Source: Arachnopeziza araneosa (Eukaryota; Ascomycota; Leotiomycetes; Helotiales; Arachnopezizaceae). From it: a stretch of DNA of 64,000 bases. This document shows, one piece after another, positions 46,801-58,745 of this stretch. A program made the position numbers and the translations under genes. The notes beneath the pieces are model-generated. The model ran no database searches, was not told the origin of the DNA, and saw only the letters and a list, made by a program, of their open reading frames with translations. Every line of letters begins with the position of its first letter. Within the stretch, counting starts at the first letter, position 1. The stretch is from the NCBI GenBank assembly GCA_003988855.1, contig QYAI01000074.1, forward strand, positions 62,001 through 126,000, read 5' to 3'.

Positions 46801-48428
46801 TTGGTGGCAAAGAATCACGGAGTGTTCAACTCGCCTGTCTGCTCGCTGTAGCAGCTAAGAAGACTGGTAGACCAATGCGATGCATGCTCAATAGAGATGA
46901 AGACATGATGACATCCGGCCAACGCCATCCCGTTCAAGCACGATGGAAAATAGGGACAACCTCAGACGGGAAGCTGATAGCGCTTGAAGCCGACGTATTT
47001 GACAATGCTGGCTACTCTCAAGATATGTCGGGAGCAGTAATGGATCGCTGTTGTACCCACCTTGATAATTGCTACGAGATACCGCATGTGCTAATCCGAG
47101 GGCATGTCTGCAAGACAAACACACATAGTAATACTGCGTTCCGCGGTTTTGGTGGTCCGCAGGCCATGTTTATTGCAGAGAGCTACATGACTGCCGTTGC
47201 CGAAGGACTTAACATTGATATTGATGAACTTCGTTTGAAGAACCTCTACATCCCAGGACAACACACTCCCTTCCTCCAAAAGATTGACGAGGATTGGCAC
47301 GTCCCTTTACTACTCGAACAATTAAAAATCGAAGCCGACTATTCGAATCGCAAATCTTCAATCGAAGAATTCAACAAAACGCACCGCTATCGCAAACGCG
47401 GCATCTCTATCCTCCCTACCAAATTCGGTCTTTCTTTCGCCACAGCTCTACATCTTAACCAAGCTACTGCCTCTGTGAAAATCTACGCTGATGGCTCCAT
47501 CCTCCTCCACCATGGCGGTACTGAGATGGGGCAGGGCCTCTACACGAAGATGGCGCAACTCTGCGCCCAAGAACTCCATGTCCCACTATCTTCTATATTT
47601 ACGCCTGATACAGCGACTTATGCCTCCGCCAATGCTTCACCTACAGCCGCATCCTCAGGGAGCGACCTCAACGGCATGGCGATAAAACACGCCTGCGACC
47701 AACTGAACTCCCGCCTTGCCCCCTTCCGAGCCCAGTACGGCGAGGATGCAGCAATGAAAACCCTCGCCCACGCTGCCTACCTCTCCCGCGTCTCCCTATC
47801 TGCAGAAGGATTCTGGAAGATGCCGCGGATCGGTTATGTATGGGGTTCCTACGACATCGCAACCGTTAAACCAATGTATTACTACTTCACACAAGGCGCG
47901 GCCGTATCAGAAGTCGAACTCGACGTCTTGACGGGTAGTCATACGGTGCTGCGAACCGATATCAAGATGGATATTGGACGCTCCATTAACCCTGCCATCG
48001 ACTATGGGCAGATCGAGGGAGCGTTCGTTCAGGGGCAGGGATTGTTTACAATGGAAGAGACGCTTTGGACACAGGACGGGGTCTTGGCTACTCGTGGGCC
48101 GGGAACTTATAAGATCCCAGGGTTCGCAGATATTCCGCAGGTGTTTAATGTTTCTTTTCTGCAGGGAGTGGAGTGGGGGCATCTGAGGAGCGTCCAGAGC
48201 AGTAAGGGCGTTGGTGAACCGCCGCTTTTCCTTGGAGCGGCGGTGTTGTTTGCCCTTAGGATGGCGGTGGGGAGTGCGAGGGAGGATAATGGGTTGACTG
48301 GACAGTGGGCTTTGGATAGTCCGGCTACGGCGGAGAGGTTAAGATGTGCTGTTGGTGATAGGATTTTGGAAATGGGAAAGGTGGTACCAAAGGACGGGGA
48401 CAAGGATTTTTATATCAGTGTTGCGTAG
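43877..48428 (+). CDS. hxnS: xanthine dehydrogenase-family molybdenum hydroxylase, HxnS-like nicotinate hydroxylase
   Basis: 1461 aa from four exons: 43877-44144, 44213-44306, 44362-46671 and 46715-48428; phases agree. Domain order is that of eukaryotic XDH. The plant-type 2Fe-2S domain uses C53, C58, C61 and C83. The second 2Fe-2S domain has C122, C125, C166 and C168 (GFCTPG, CRCTGY). A Ser/Thr-rich linker of about 100 residues follows the conserved CGRPGGCCRD. The FAD domain (LVGGSSEVQIEIRF) is next. The molybdopterin domain has RMGGAFGGKESRS, SNTAFRGFGGPQ, GGTEMGQGL and GVGEPPLFLGAAV. The catalytic Glu of GEPPLF and the Arg of AFRGFGG are present. Fungi carry two such enzymes, HxA (purine) and HxnS (nicotinate to 6-hydroxynicotinate). 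Placement beside HxnT- and HxnR-like genes favours HxnS, but substrate specificity is inferred from context. Confidence 0.92.
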
Positions 48429-48608
48429 GTAGTTGGGTGGATTGATTTGAATATGATGAGTGGTGAATAGAGTAGCCATATGGGTATATAAACAAACAAT
48501 ATGCCTCTCACGCCGTCTAAAACAAAACACGGTAACATTCAACACGGAAAGAAACCGCAAACAACCGCTTATGCCTCACACACTCTTACTGATCGATGGA
48601 TCTCAAGA

Positions 48609-49746
48609 CTACACTACCCTAGGTCCCCATTCTCTCGTCAACCAGTCCCAAAAAGTAACCGGAACTACCTCTGGAACAAGTGGATTTAGATTTGGTGACG
48701 TGAAATCGTATCTGCGCTGCTCCGTAGCAATCAGTTCTTGTACGCGCGCCACCTTGGCCCAATCTTCGTGGTAGGTGGCATGCTGGAGGTGAAGGGGGAG
48801 ATCGCGTGCTTGAATGCTTTCGATGTGGAACGTTGGACCTATTTTCCCTAGTCAGTTAGAGGTAATGAAAGTGATGATAGAGTGGAAGAAGGTCTAGTAT
48901 AGCGGCTAGGTTGATAAAAGGGAGAGAAGGGACTCGAACCAGCTTTAGCGCTCTCGGTCCAGGAGACGATCTCCGTAACCGTACGCCTGTCGCCAGATAA
49001 TCTGAACTCAGCAGGCCACTCATCAATACCCAGTTCTAAGGCTGCGACGACAAATCTTGCTACATCATGAACAGACGTCATAGTAACGTAGACGGGGTTG
49101 CCAGAAGCAGTGGTTTCCACAACCTCAGCATTACCGTTGGCGATATCCATCAAATACGAACCTGGGTAGTACAAGTTGGCACTTGCACCGATACCCAAAC
49201 TTCCTAGCCCACCACGAGCGAAACGTTCATAAAAGACACCGCAAGTGAAGGTAGTGAATCTCATTCTATGCTGAGAACTTCGCGACCAAGTTCGTAATCT
49301 GTCAATAGCACCAGCTCTTCCGCGGTCTAAGGGATCGGTGCGCGTTGGACGCCGGGTTGGTGGACCTTCGAATTCGGCGGGGACAAACCTCTGGACATTT
49401 GAGTTGGCTGCTGCGTCAATGAGGTTAATCTGAGGCGTGCCGGAGACGGTGGATATAACAACGTTGACACCGCGAAGATGATAGCGGAGGTCTGCTTGGG
49501 AGTCGTAGTCGACAACTGCAACTTGATAGCCAAGTGTTACGAGAGCAGGTTGTGGCTACTTAGTCAGTTGACTGTTGTTTATTGGAAAACTTCACTTACA
49601 GTTCTTGAGAAGATAATGAAAGGATGGGCCGTTTCGTCTAATGCTGCTGCAAGGACTCGAGCCAGCCCACCGGAGCCAGCTATGGCAATTCTCATCATGG
49701 TCTCTGGTTTGTCTTCGAAGTTCTCTTGGAGAAGTTTACCGATCAT
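48609..49746 (-). CDS. NmrA-like/isoflavone reductase-like NAD(P)-binding protein
   Basis: 333 aa from three exons, in coding order 49746-49600, 49555-48940 and 48847-48609; phases agree. The N-terminal nucleotide-binding motif reads MRIAIAGSGGLARVLA; two in-frame Met codons at 49698 and 49695 are plausible alternative starts that would put this motif at the very N-terminus. RFVPAEFEG and the following segment are typical of the NmrA-like atypical SDR family (isoflavone reductase-like), which often lacks the YxxxK triad. The third exon ends in VTFWDWLTREW, also typical. The second intron has a weak GTTCGA donor but a good TGACTAG acceptor region. It is convergent with hxnS with only 180 bp between stop codons. 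It is not a member of the classical A. nidulans hxn set and could be a local recruit or a bystander. Confidence 0.87.
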
Positions 49747-52403
49747 TTTGTTCACTTTATCAATTTCTCAATTCAACTTTTAAAGAATCTTCAGTTTCTG
49801 CCCAGGCATCTAAATCCTTGTGTGGCGGAAGAGAATCAAATGATTATAGGCTTTGTCAAGGCAACTGACCTCCGGTGAGTCAAATCCTGGCTCTAGTGTG
49901 ACAAGAGAATGATTGGAAGGAAAGGAGGAGAAAGGAATGGATCCGTCGATGCTAGATCCATCCTGAACGAATACGCAGAATTTGAGGGGCTAGAGTTCGC
50001 CTAAAAATCGCTCTTAAGAGGATTTCATGGGGGGCAGTTCTGTAGAGGTATCAAGGCAGAAAAGAATGTGGCGAATCGGCTCGCCAATGACGGCAGTCAA
50101 CACGGTGTTGCTGCCCAGCCGCGATAAATCCTGCTCCTCAATCCAAGGGCATCAGTCTAGATAAACGCCAGGAGTAACTGCCTTGAGGCTCATGTAGGGT
50201 TCGAGGGGGTGGTGGTGTGGTTGTCAGAAATCCAGAATCTGCAACGCCGTATTTGGGGTGTGATATTCCTTTGACCTCACCCTCCATAGGGCTGCATATC
50301 ATTTCTGACATTATACAGAGTGGCTGAGGAGTTTATCCAGGGAAAAGAAGAGTATTCTTAGAACCTTTGGGGTAAGTCGACCGTCTGAGAGACCCAAAAT
50401 GATCAGGTCCGAGCTGAGTATCTTGAAAACATACAAGCCCAGGCTTCAGCGCGACCTGCCTGAAAACAATCTCTGGAACAGAAAGCACAGGCGACGCAAT
50501 CCCTATCGTCATTGAAGGACTTCCAATCAAAGGATGCAGACCCCTTCCGTCTACCCAGACATGTGGTCAGCGCGGACGAAGATTGCAGACCCGGTTAGAA
50601 GAGAGGTAAGGTCATTCGGTGTGAACTGGGTTCGCAAGTAAATGATCAAAGGTATTCTGCATGATTGGCTCAACGGGAAGGACCGAACTGGAACAGGCCC
50701 AGAAGACAAGAACAGTAATTGAGAAATGGCCTTGGACAAAGAGGTATAAATCACCACCCCCGCCAGCCAATCCCGAGGCGAGAACAAGTTCATGAAGAAG
50801 AAGAGAGCCGTCTTGGAGCCTGAAAGCTCAGCAGCGCTCGGTGAGTCAATAAGGAAAGGTGGGCGATGGAGGGTTTGATGATAGAAGACTTTTGCAAATT
50901 CTGGGAAATGCATTGAAACGGGAGACACGCAACAAATAGATGCAAGCAGATTCGGCAATGCCGATGATGGCAGAAACTGAAGATGCAAAGGGAAAGGCGT
51001 CCCGGCAAGACGCTGGTAATGTTAGCGTTGAGAGCCAAGGTTTGGGGGCCATGCTGGGATGGTAAGATGACCTTGCATATCTAGACCTGTCCCGCGCAGA
51101 GCGGTGATGTGATCGCTTCGAGTCATTCCTTTCCGGACGGTTCGCCGGTATCTATTGGCTGGTATTCGAGAGACCGTCTGGGCAGTGTGTCGTTATTGGG
51201 ACAGCCCGGAACCATCACCTGGGTGACATCTCCACAAGGCTGAATTCACCCTCCACCGAGTACGGTGCATCGAATAGTACCGGACTCTGCTGTCGGAGCC
51301 TAATGCATGGAAAAAGAATGGCTTGCTTCGGCCAGCCAAGGTCTGCTTCGGCAGAGAGTTTGATGTTTTGATTTGAAGAAGGTTGAGAGTAGGTGGAAAA
51401 TGAAGTGGGAGCAGCACTGATGAGAGCCGTGGTTAAACTTCGGTTATTACCGCTACGCCTTGCCAGAAGAGGTTAACCTTAAGTAAGCGCTTCGCTTCAG
51501 CTTCTCCGACCTCGCTTAACTTAGCATGTCAACCTTTTCTATGTCAAACACCATCAAGTTCTACGGAATAGTCAAGGATGTAGCGAACAGCATCTTTCAG
51601 CTGGGGAGGTGGACTGACTCAGCATGGTAATATAAATCTTTAAGAGCACAGTACAAACCAGACTTGCAGTTTCAAATTCTAAACAGCCCATCTAAGCTCT
51701 CAAGTCCTTGACCAAGTCCAACCTTGACTGATGCTGATGCGTCACCATCCACTTCAGCTCTTCAAACTAGCTTCATGAGCCATTTTCAGCTCCTCGACCT
51801 GCACCAATACTTCCTTTCAAATCAACACCTTCAAACTCCCAAACTAACAAATAGCACAAGCCCGTTGGACAGTCTCCTTCTCCTGGTCCAATTATTGGAA
51901 GCGGGGATGGGGAGGACTTAGATCTCAGCCGATGTTGCGACAATCAAAGTTAGTTCTCGGACTTAAGAAATTCGCCTTCCACTTCATACTTCTTCTTCTG
52001 GTATTTCGTTTTGTTCGTAGTAGTGATAGTGTCATCTTGATTTCATAATTGTGTTTGAGATGGTTGTTTGTCGACTTAAAGCCTCTGGTGTTTTTAAGCG
52101 AGGACATGAGAGTTTATGGAGTACACATCGACGTTGAGTTTTCCAGCTTTTCACTTCTGATGTTGAGAGAAAGATGGCTAAAACATGCTCTATTGAAGGC
52201 AGACCCAGTGGTATATTTCGTAAGGACGGCTCCCAAACGCCGGCAATGCGTTTTGATTCATTTACCTTCCAATTTCCTCGGATTCCAACCTATTGCCTCA
52301 ACGCCGAAAATTCCTTCCTGTTCTCATTCCCTCCATGACTAATCCCAGCTACATACATTTTAAACTCCTGGATAAGGTTCGAATTACAAGGTCGATAGAC
52401 AGC
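49747..52403. other. gene-free interval with possible gene remnants
   Basis: About 2.7 kb. Minus-strand frames at 50551-50988 and about 50333-50570 are open and adjacent in different frames, the second reading VWVDGRGLHPLIGSPSMTIG. Neither matches a family I recognise, and no splice joins them convincingly. The rest shows nothing. Confidence 0.45.
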
Positions 52404-55168
52404 TCACTGCACATCCAAAAACAAATCATCTCCCCTCCTTGTCGGCGTCAATTTTGGGACCCATCCCGGTGTTCGGGGCAGTTCAATCCTCTCAAACGCA
52501 AACTCCCTCACACTCTCTTTGATCGCATCACCTGCCATGGCTGAACCTTCACCTCGCAAGAATTGTTCCGCAGCCGGACTACCCAGTCTTGGTCTCCAGC
52601 CCTCTTTTTTCGCCATCTCGATCTCCTCTCGCTTTAAGACCCTCCATCTCGCCTGCTGACGTTTCTGGTCTTCTTCGTTCGCAAGCATTAACTCTTTAGC
52701 CTGTTTTTCGCCACGACGTTTGGTGAGTAAGGAAGATGCGCTAGAGTTTGCAGAAACTTTGGATGATTGCGAGATGAGGGAAGAAGAACGAGTGAACATT
52801 ATAGAGGGATGGGCGGAAAGGGGGTTTACACCAGGGCGGGAAATTCCGGAGAGAGAGCTTTGGAGGGGCTTGAAGTTTGGTGGACGCGGAGAGGTTGAAA
52901 GCGAGGAGGGGATGAATGATCCAGGACTAAACCCTCCACTCGTGTCGGTGAATGGCTTACGCGCTGAGAGAGGGCCCGGTGGAGGTGTTGCCGGTTGGCG
53001 GGGTGGCGGAGATCTGGGCTTTCGAGTGCCGGGAATGAGGGCTTGTGGTGGTAGGACTTTTTCATTTCGAGGGCCAGCAAGAAGCGCTTGTGGTGGTTGT
53101 TGGAGGAATCGGTTATTTGGCACGCGCTCGGGGGGAGGTGCTGGAAAGCTGTAAGTTCGGGTATTAGGTGTGTTGTCGTCGCGAGATGTGAGTTTTTGAT
53201 GTCCCAGTCCTTGTCTAGGACTTAGCATGCCAATTTGAATCTGAGATGGTGTTTCTTGAGGTTGGTCGTAGGCATGGCCTTCTAAGTCTCGATGCGAAAC
53301 CATCTCTCCTTGTGGCCATGGCTTCATTCCACCGGCCCCAAATGCTTTTGTAAAGTCCGGCTGAGGCGGTGGAGGTTTCATCATCTCTGCGCTACTCAAA
53401 CGCTTCGGAATCCTAGGGTAGCTGACTGGACTTTTACCACTAGCTGGAGATTCAACAACCGGTGATAGTTCTGCATTTCGAGCATCTTCCTCCCTCGGGG
53501 CAGTTAAGTTTGACGCTTTCAATGATCCAGACAGCGGAATATCGTATGGCCCGTACTGTCCGTAATTTATTCCTCGCGGTGCACTATTTCTACCCCCGTC
53601 ACTTGCCGCGACCGACCCACGAGCCGAATAGACAGAAGACGTTGCACGGGATAGATCTGACACGAGAGGTTGCGACGGTTGTTTTCCTTGCTGAGATCGA
53701 GCATGTTCGTCTAGTCTTCCTACACTTTTAGGAACACCAGAAGTTGATGCAGAAGTTGGAGAGGCGCTTGGTGGCCGCCAGTGAAACTCGTCTGGTCTCA
53801 TGACTGCAATAGCTGCTGGTGGTGGTTCTGAATTTGTTGGTATCTCAGCTTCCCAATTTTTGGCTGGATTCAAGATTCTCTCGGTTGACCCACGGCCCCA
53901 TGCATTATCTGAATTGACCGCAGTATCGGCACTGTCATCATCAAGTTCGAATTGTGTGGCGGTACTTTGCCGACTCACTGCCGATACTGGCTTTTGACCG
54001 AAGGAAAGCCCTTGTGCTCCAACCTTCTTTTTCGGTGGTGGTGGCATCTGAAGTTTTAATGATGGCTTATCTGGAAGTAGTCTGGAAGATCTTCGTGGAG
54101 TCCTCTGTGGAATACCCTCTGAAACGACAGTTGCTCCAGGGGAAATTGCGACGCCAATATTCTCTTGCTTGATAATTCCGTGTGAGGACATGTTTGGATT
54201 TGAAATTTCGAGCCTTTGTGGAATGGACGGTACCGGAGGTGGAGTCTCTATATTCTTTCTTGTGCGTCCTTCAGACAGGGCTCCTTTCTCAGCTAGGGAT
54301 GCAGGGTAATTGAATGGTGCTGTATCAGCGCCAGCACCGGAGAAGCTATTCGTGTCGCCGATGTTAGGAGACATCTGGAAAGGGATTATATCACTCGCTC
54401 GTGCTGCGAGGAGTCTCTGTGTCTTCCTTCTCTGCAAAATCAAAATCGCCATAATGGCACAAACACAAATCAATCCTGCTCCAGCAATTCCTCCCCCAAT
54501 ACCGATAATTTGATTTTCCGTCAATTTAGTTGTCTGGGCGCCTGTAACGACTGGTATTGTTGTGTTAGAAGCTGAGCTTGGTACGGATGTCGCTGAAGCT
54601 GTCATTATAGCGGTGCTCGAAGGGACAGCTAAGGCGCTCGTCGTTGGCGTCGTTGTTAAGGTTGTCATACCGGAAGACATAGTTGTTTGTGTGGCAGGAG
54701 CAATAAGAACAATGCTTGGCGAAGCAGATTCAAGAATCAAAGTCGCCGTGATGGTCCCATGTGTATTCGGTAACGCACCTACTTCACCATCGCACATCTG
54801 AAATGCTTTGAGGATCACACTTTCTATTGGAAATTAGCATTCTTCTCTCTGTTGTGAGTAGAATCCAACTTACGACTTACGTCGTTCCCCTTACAGAGTC
54901 CGGTACTCGCCTCCCCAAGAATGCATTGAACACCACCTTCTCCGACAGTATATCCAGTTGTAGTATTATGTGAACAGAGACAATCTAATGAAGGCGAACT
55001 CGAACACCCGCTAGTCTGGAAATTCGCGTCTAGAAATGATATGAAGCACTCTTGTGCACAAGAGGGAATGAAATTCGTGAGCTCATCCGTGAGAGAGAAG
55101 TTCGTAGCGTTGGCGGGTATGATTAATGCAAGTATCAGGAGGAGTAGGCTTGGCCAGCAAAATGCCAT
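52404..55168 (-). CDS. CFEM-domain single-pass membrane protein with long Pro-rich cytoplasmic tail
   Basis: 904 aa from two exons: 55168-54874 and 54823-52404, phase 1. A signal peptide (MAFCWPSLLLLILALIIPANA) precedes a CFEM domain at residues about 30-110 with the full set of eight cysteines; the last lies just after the splice (QMCDGE). A Thr/Ser-rich stalk follows. One transmembrane helix at about residues 204-228 (GIGGGIAGAGLICVCAIMAI) is followed by a basic stop-transfer QRRK. The tail of roughly 670 residues is rich in Pro, Ser and Gln (PPPPKKK, PPRQPATPPP) and ends in a conserved-looking charged helix near the C-terminus. CFEM proteins sit at the fungal surface and serve in haem/iron capture, adhesion or signalling. 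A large intracellular tail argues for a receptor- or scaffold-like role. Two donors lie 8 bases apart; only the second keeps the frame. Confidence 0.9.
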
Positions 55169-56622
55169 CCTCGATGCAGCTATTGGCAATAATCGTCAGC
55201 ATGCTCTGTGTGCAAATGCTTGTTTCATCGGCGATGTCATTCGCCTAAGTATTTGAAAAGATAGATGGAGGCAAATATCTACACAGCCCGATTGACACAT
55301 CATAACAATCTTGCCCACATATTTGGCCCTTCTCGGCCGGTGGCTATGCGGTTTCGAAACAGAACTGCTGCAAGATCCAACAAAAGGAATGGGGGTAGAC
55401 TGACCTCAAGAAACAAATATTAAGTGACAAGAGGCGTCCAGCGACTCACGCATAATTAAAAGTAGTAGATAAAGAGAGACCCAATAATCGATCAACGATC
55501 CATTCTATTTTCCAAGACGACAAAAGAGCAACGAAATCAGACAGAACGAAATGCAACCCAAGGAAAGACCTCTCGAAATCGACCCAGATTCTCGTGTAGA
55601 GTAGAACAAGAGGAAATGAAGAAAAGGGGATTGAAGGGCATAAGATGATACAAACCCCGCGATATACGCGCTACTCGTACATACAGACCATTCCTGTCTC
55701 TGCATCCGGCTTGATGGGGCTCCGTGACTATCTGCTTCGTGCATGCTGCTGCCGCCGAGAACTCTCGCCAGCGACTCGTCCACAAATGAGACTTGCTCCC
55801 GTCCAGCTCCGAGACACCAATAACGCGTCCCTGCGGCAATGACATAGTCCTCTGACATCACTGCTCTCTAGGACCGGAGTGGTGGACCGATAGTCGTTCA
55901 TGTCGGTAGGCGCTGGAGCGGATACAGACCGCTGTTTGGGCTTTATTTTTGGAGATATGCACAAGCTTTGGTTGGCTGACGTTGGGCTGCGCTTGTGGCC
56001 GGCGGCTACAAAGCGGTAGATCATCACGTGAAGCGACAATAACGAATCAGAAGACGCAACTGGCGGTAATTTAGCTAAGGCCTGGAGATTGCATGCGGAT
56101 GATCGTCAAATCGGTTTGTTGGCAGAGGATTATATAAATGGTGTCCGCCACCAACATCTTTCGCCGAGTCAGTACTGTTAATAATCATCATGAGAGAAAG
56201 ATTTGCAATCAACTACCACAAATGAGCAAGCCCTAGGCAAGCCATGTTTCTAAAACAGTCACTGTTTCATACGGCCTTCAATTAGTTGTCGAAGTGTGAC
56301 AGGATCAGCGGCGTAGCATCTGAGGCGAGTTGATTAACCCTAGATATCGCACATGATAGGTCCTTTATACTACAGATAACGGTATTTGTTTTAACGCCTT
56401 TGTTTGGTATCTATCCGTTGAATTACCTGACATGCCAATATGCCTTGAATTCATTGACCATCTTCTTCGTAAAACCTCAGTGCAAATATCCACCTCAGGT
56501 ATCAGAATAATTCGCATATTCTGCCAAATAGCAAAGCACATATTCCCTTCCTCTATCGAGTCACATGCGATGATACCGCCCGGCTTGCTTTTCTATCCAT
56601 CTCAATGAAACATCGACCTTGC
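55169..56622. other. intergenic region upstream of the CFEM gene
   Basis: About 1.45 kb holding the CFEM gene promoter and the 3' end of the DBP5-like gene. Frames at 55505-55861 (minus) and 55645-55842 (plus) overlap and lack domains. Nothing else stands out. Confidence 0.55.
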
Positions 56623-58246
56623 TCAATTGGCTTGCTGAGGCGCAGGGAGTCTACTTTCTTTAATGACCCTCTTAATGAGTATCTCTGCCTCGTCCCAGTC
56701 GTTTTGGTCAATCCTCATAGGCTCGAGGCCGAAATGTTGCGTAATAGAGAGAAGGGCCAAATAGGACTTTTTGTCGTGGACAAAGGAGATACTAACACCA
56801 ACCTTTCCAAATCTGCCAGTGCGACCGATACGGTGAAGATATGTCTCTGGATCTCCTTCATCATCATTACGACCTTTCGTAGGGATATCCCAGTTGATAA
56901 CCAATGAAACCGAAGAAACATCAATACCTCGAGCTAATACGTTGGTAGTGATAAGGACCTTGATTGTGCTATCTCGGAATTTTTCTAAAAGCGAGTCTCG
57001 CTCCGCGCCATCGAATGCACCATGAAGAGCGGCGACTTTATGGCCATCTGCTTGTAGTCTTTGTGCAATCTCACTTGCTGTATCTCTTCTCTATATCAGT
57101 TTAGTCAAAAGTCCTCGCATATATCTGAAATGTTACCTTGCAGAAGATAATTGACTGAGAGCCCGTCAATATCCCAAAAAGTCTAACGAGAGTGGCATAT
57201 TTATCTTGATCTCCCTGAACATCCATATACATCTGTGTAATGCCTCTTACAGTCAATTCAGTCTTCTGCAACCGAATCGAGATGGCATCGGGGCTGAACA
57301 TCTGAGCGTACTGAATGACTTGATCAGGAAAGGTGGCAGAAAACAGAAGAAATTGCTTGACTTGGGGAAGCATCCTGTTTCTCTGTTAGCCAAATAACCA
57401 ATAAGTACATAGAACTAACTGTCTGAGGCGTAGGCATTGATCTCCTAGTCCTTGCTGATCCAGCATGTTATCTGCTTCATCCAAGCATAAAACCTTCATG
57501 TGAGTAGGATCAAATTGTCTGCGCTTAATAAGGTCCATGACCGTACCAGGGGTACCGACAACAACCATAGCCTGTATTTTGGAGCCTCGCGGGACTTCAC
57601 CGGGAATAGCAGCTTGGACGGTCAAGTCTGGGACGAAACGACCAATCTGTCTTACAACGCCTTCGATCTGGCGAGCCAATTCTCGACTGGGAGCAAGACA
57701 TAATGCTTGCGGAGATTGTGGCTTTGTATGATCAAGTCGGCTAAGCATAGTTATTACAAAGGCTGCCGTCTTGCCTGTTCCAGACTGTGACTGAGCGATC
57801 ATATTCGTAGGTTTCTCTCCAATAAGAAGAGGGAGGGCTTTCGCCTGAATCTTCGATGGCTTCTTAAAATTCAAAGCATAGAGGCCCTTTAATATATCTT
57901 CTTCGCTATTGGTTGTGAGCGAGCGCGTATGATAGTGGGAATATACATACATTCCTAGCTCTTCAAAACTATTCACTGACGAGTACAAGAAGTTAGTCTG
58001 CTTGCCTTGACCATCAAGAACTTCAACTTCATGTTCGATATCTGCAAGAGTTGATCCATGTTGTGCCTCAGTCGCTCCATCTAATTGCGTTGCTAAGGAG
58101 CTTTCTGTGGGCTCTGCGACAGTTGGGGAAGCAACCTCATCTGCCCAAGAAGCATGAGGGCTAAAGGAAGAAGAACTAGCGTCGAGGGGCTTAGAAATGG
58201 TTATACGATTGGCGAGAGATGGGGTCGGGTTGGTAGGTTCCGCCAT
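56623..58246 (-). CDS. DBP5: DEAD-box ATP-dependent RNA helicase Dbp5 (mRNA export)
   Basis: 495 aa from four exons, in coding order 58246-57951, 57905-57420, 57374-57137 and 57090-56623; all phases agree. The N-terminal extension is Ser/Pro-rich. Helicase motifs run in order: the Q-motif region (NFKKPSKIQAKALPLL), motif I AQSQSGTGKT, Ia PSRELARQ, Ib TPGT, motif II DEAD (LCLDEADNMLD), III SAT, V ARGID and VI HRIGRTGRFG. The YSSVNSFEELG lead-in and total length fit Dbp5/DDX19, which remodels mRNPs at the cytoplasmic face of the nuclear pore with Gle1 and inositol hexakisphosphate. The Met at 58246 was chosen as the first ATG; codons upstream in frame have no ATG. Divergent from the BZZ1-like gene. 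Confidence 0.95.
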
Positions 58247-58745
58247 GGTGGCAATACTTTCGAGTAAGATTTGAAGAGGGTTGAGTGTCAAGAGAGGAAT
58301 GCCAGTATCTGAAGGCGAGATTATAAGATTCCAGATCGATAATCAATGGGCGAGGGTGGGGTTTGAGGTAAGAAGACCAGAGTGGTCATAGAGGAAGTGG
58401 AATTGTTTTCGTTGCAAAAGACGACAGGACAAAAATATTGAACGTGGGTGGTGTAGTCGTAGGAGGGGAGGCTGGAGAGAAGCTCCAAAATTTGGGCTTT
58501 GTTTCTGGCGGGGTGGTTTTAGCGTTGCTGCCTCGTTAGCCCACTACAGCCTTGCGGATTCTCAGGCAGCAACGGACTTCTCGGGCCGGAATCTTCTGAA
58601 TTTCTCGGCCTTCTTTACGGTGGGGTCAATGCTGCGCCTTCCTTCTCTATACACACGACACCTGTTGCCTTTGACTATGTCTCTTTACAGTCTTGCGTGT
58701 ATTCCATGATCTTGAATTCCATGCCTCCGTATCATTGCGCACATC
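58247..58745. promoter_or_regulatory. divergent DBP5/BZZ1 promoter
   Basis: 499 bp between two start codons on opposite strands. This compact region must hold both promoters and leaders. I see no clear consensus element to name. Confidence 0.5.

Noticed and set aside
48920..48945. T-arm-like sequence GGTTCGAGTCCC on the minus strand suggesting a tRNA
   Set aside because: No anticodon, D-arm or acceptor stem can be placed around it; it is the 5' splice region of the second intron of the NmrA-like gene.
52720..53154. 144-codon plus-strand frame rich in Gly
   Set aside because: Antisense shadow of the Pro-rich tail of the CFEM protein.
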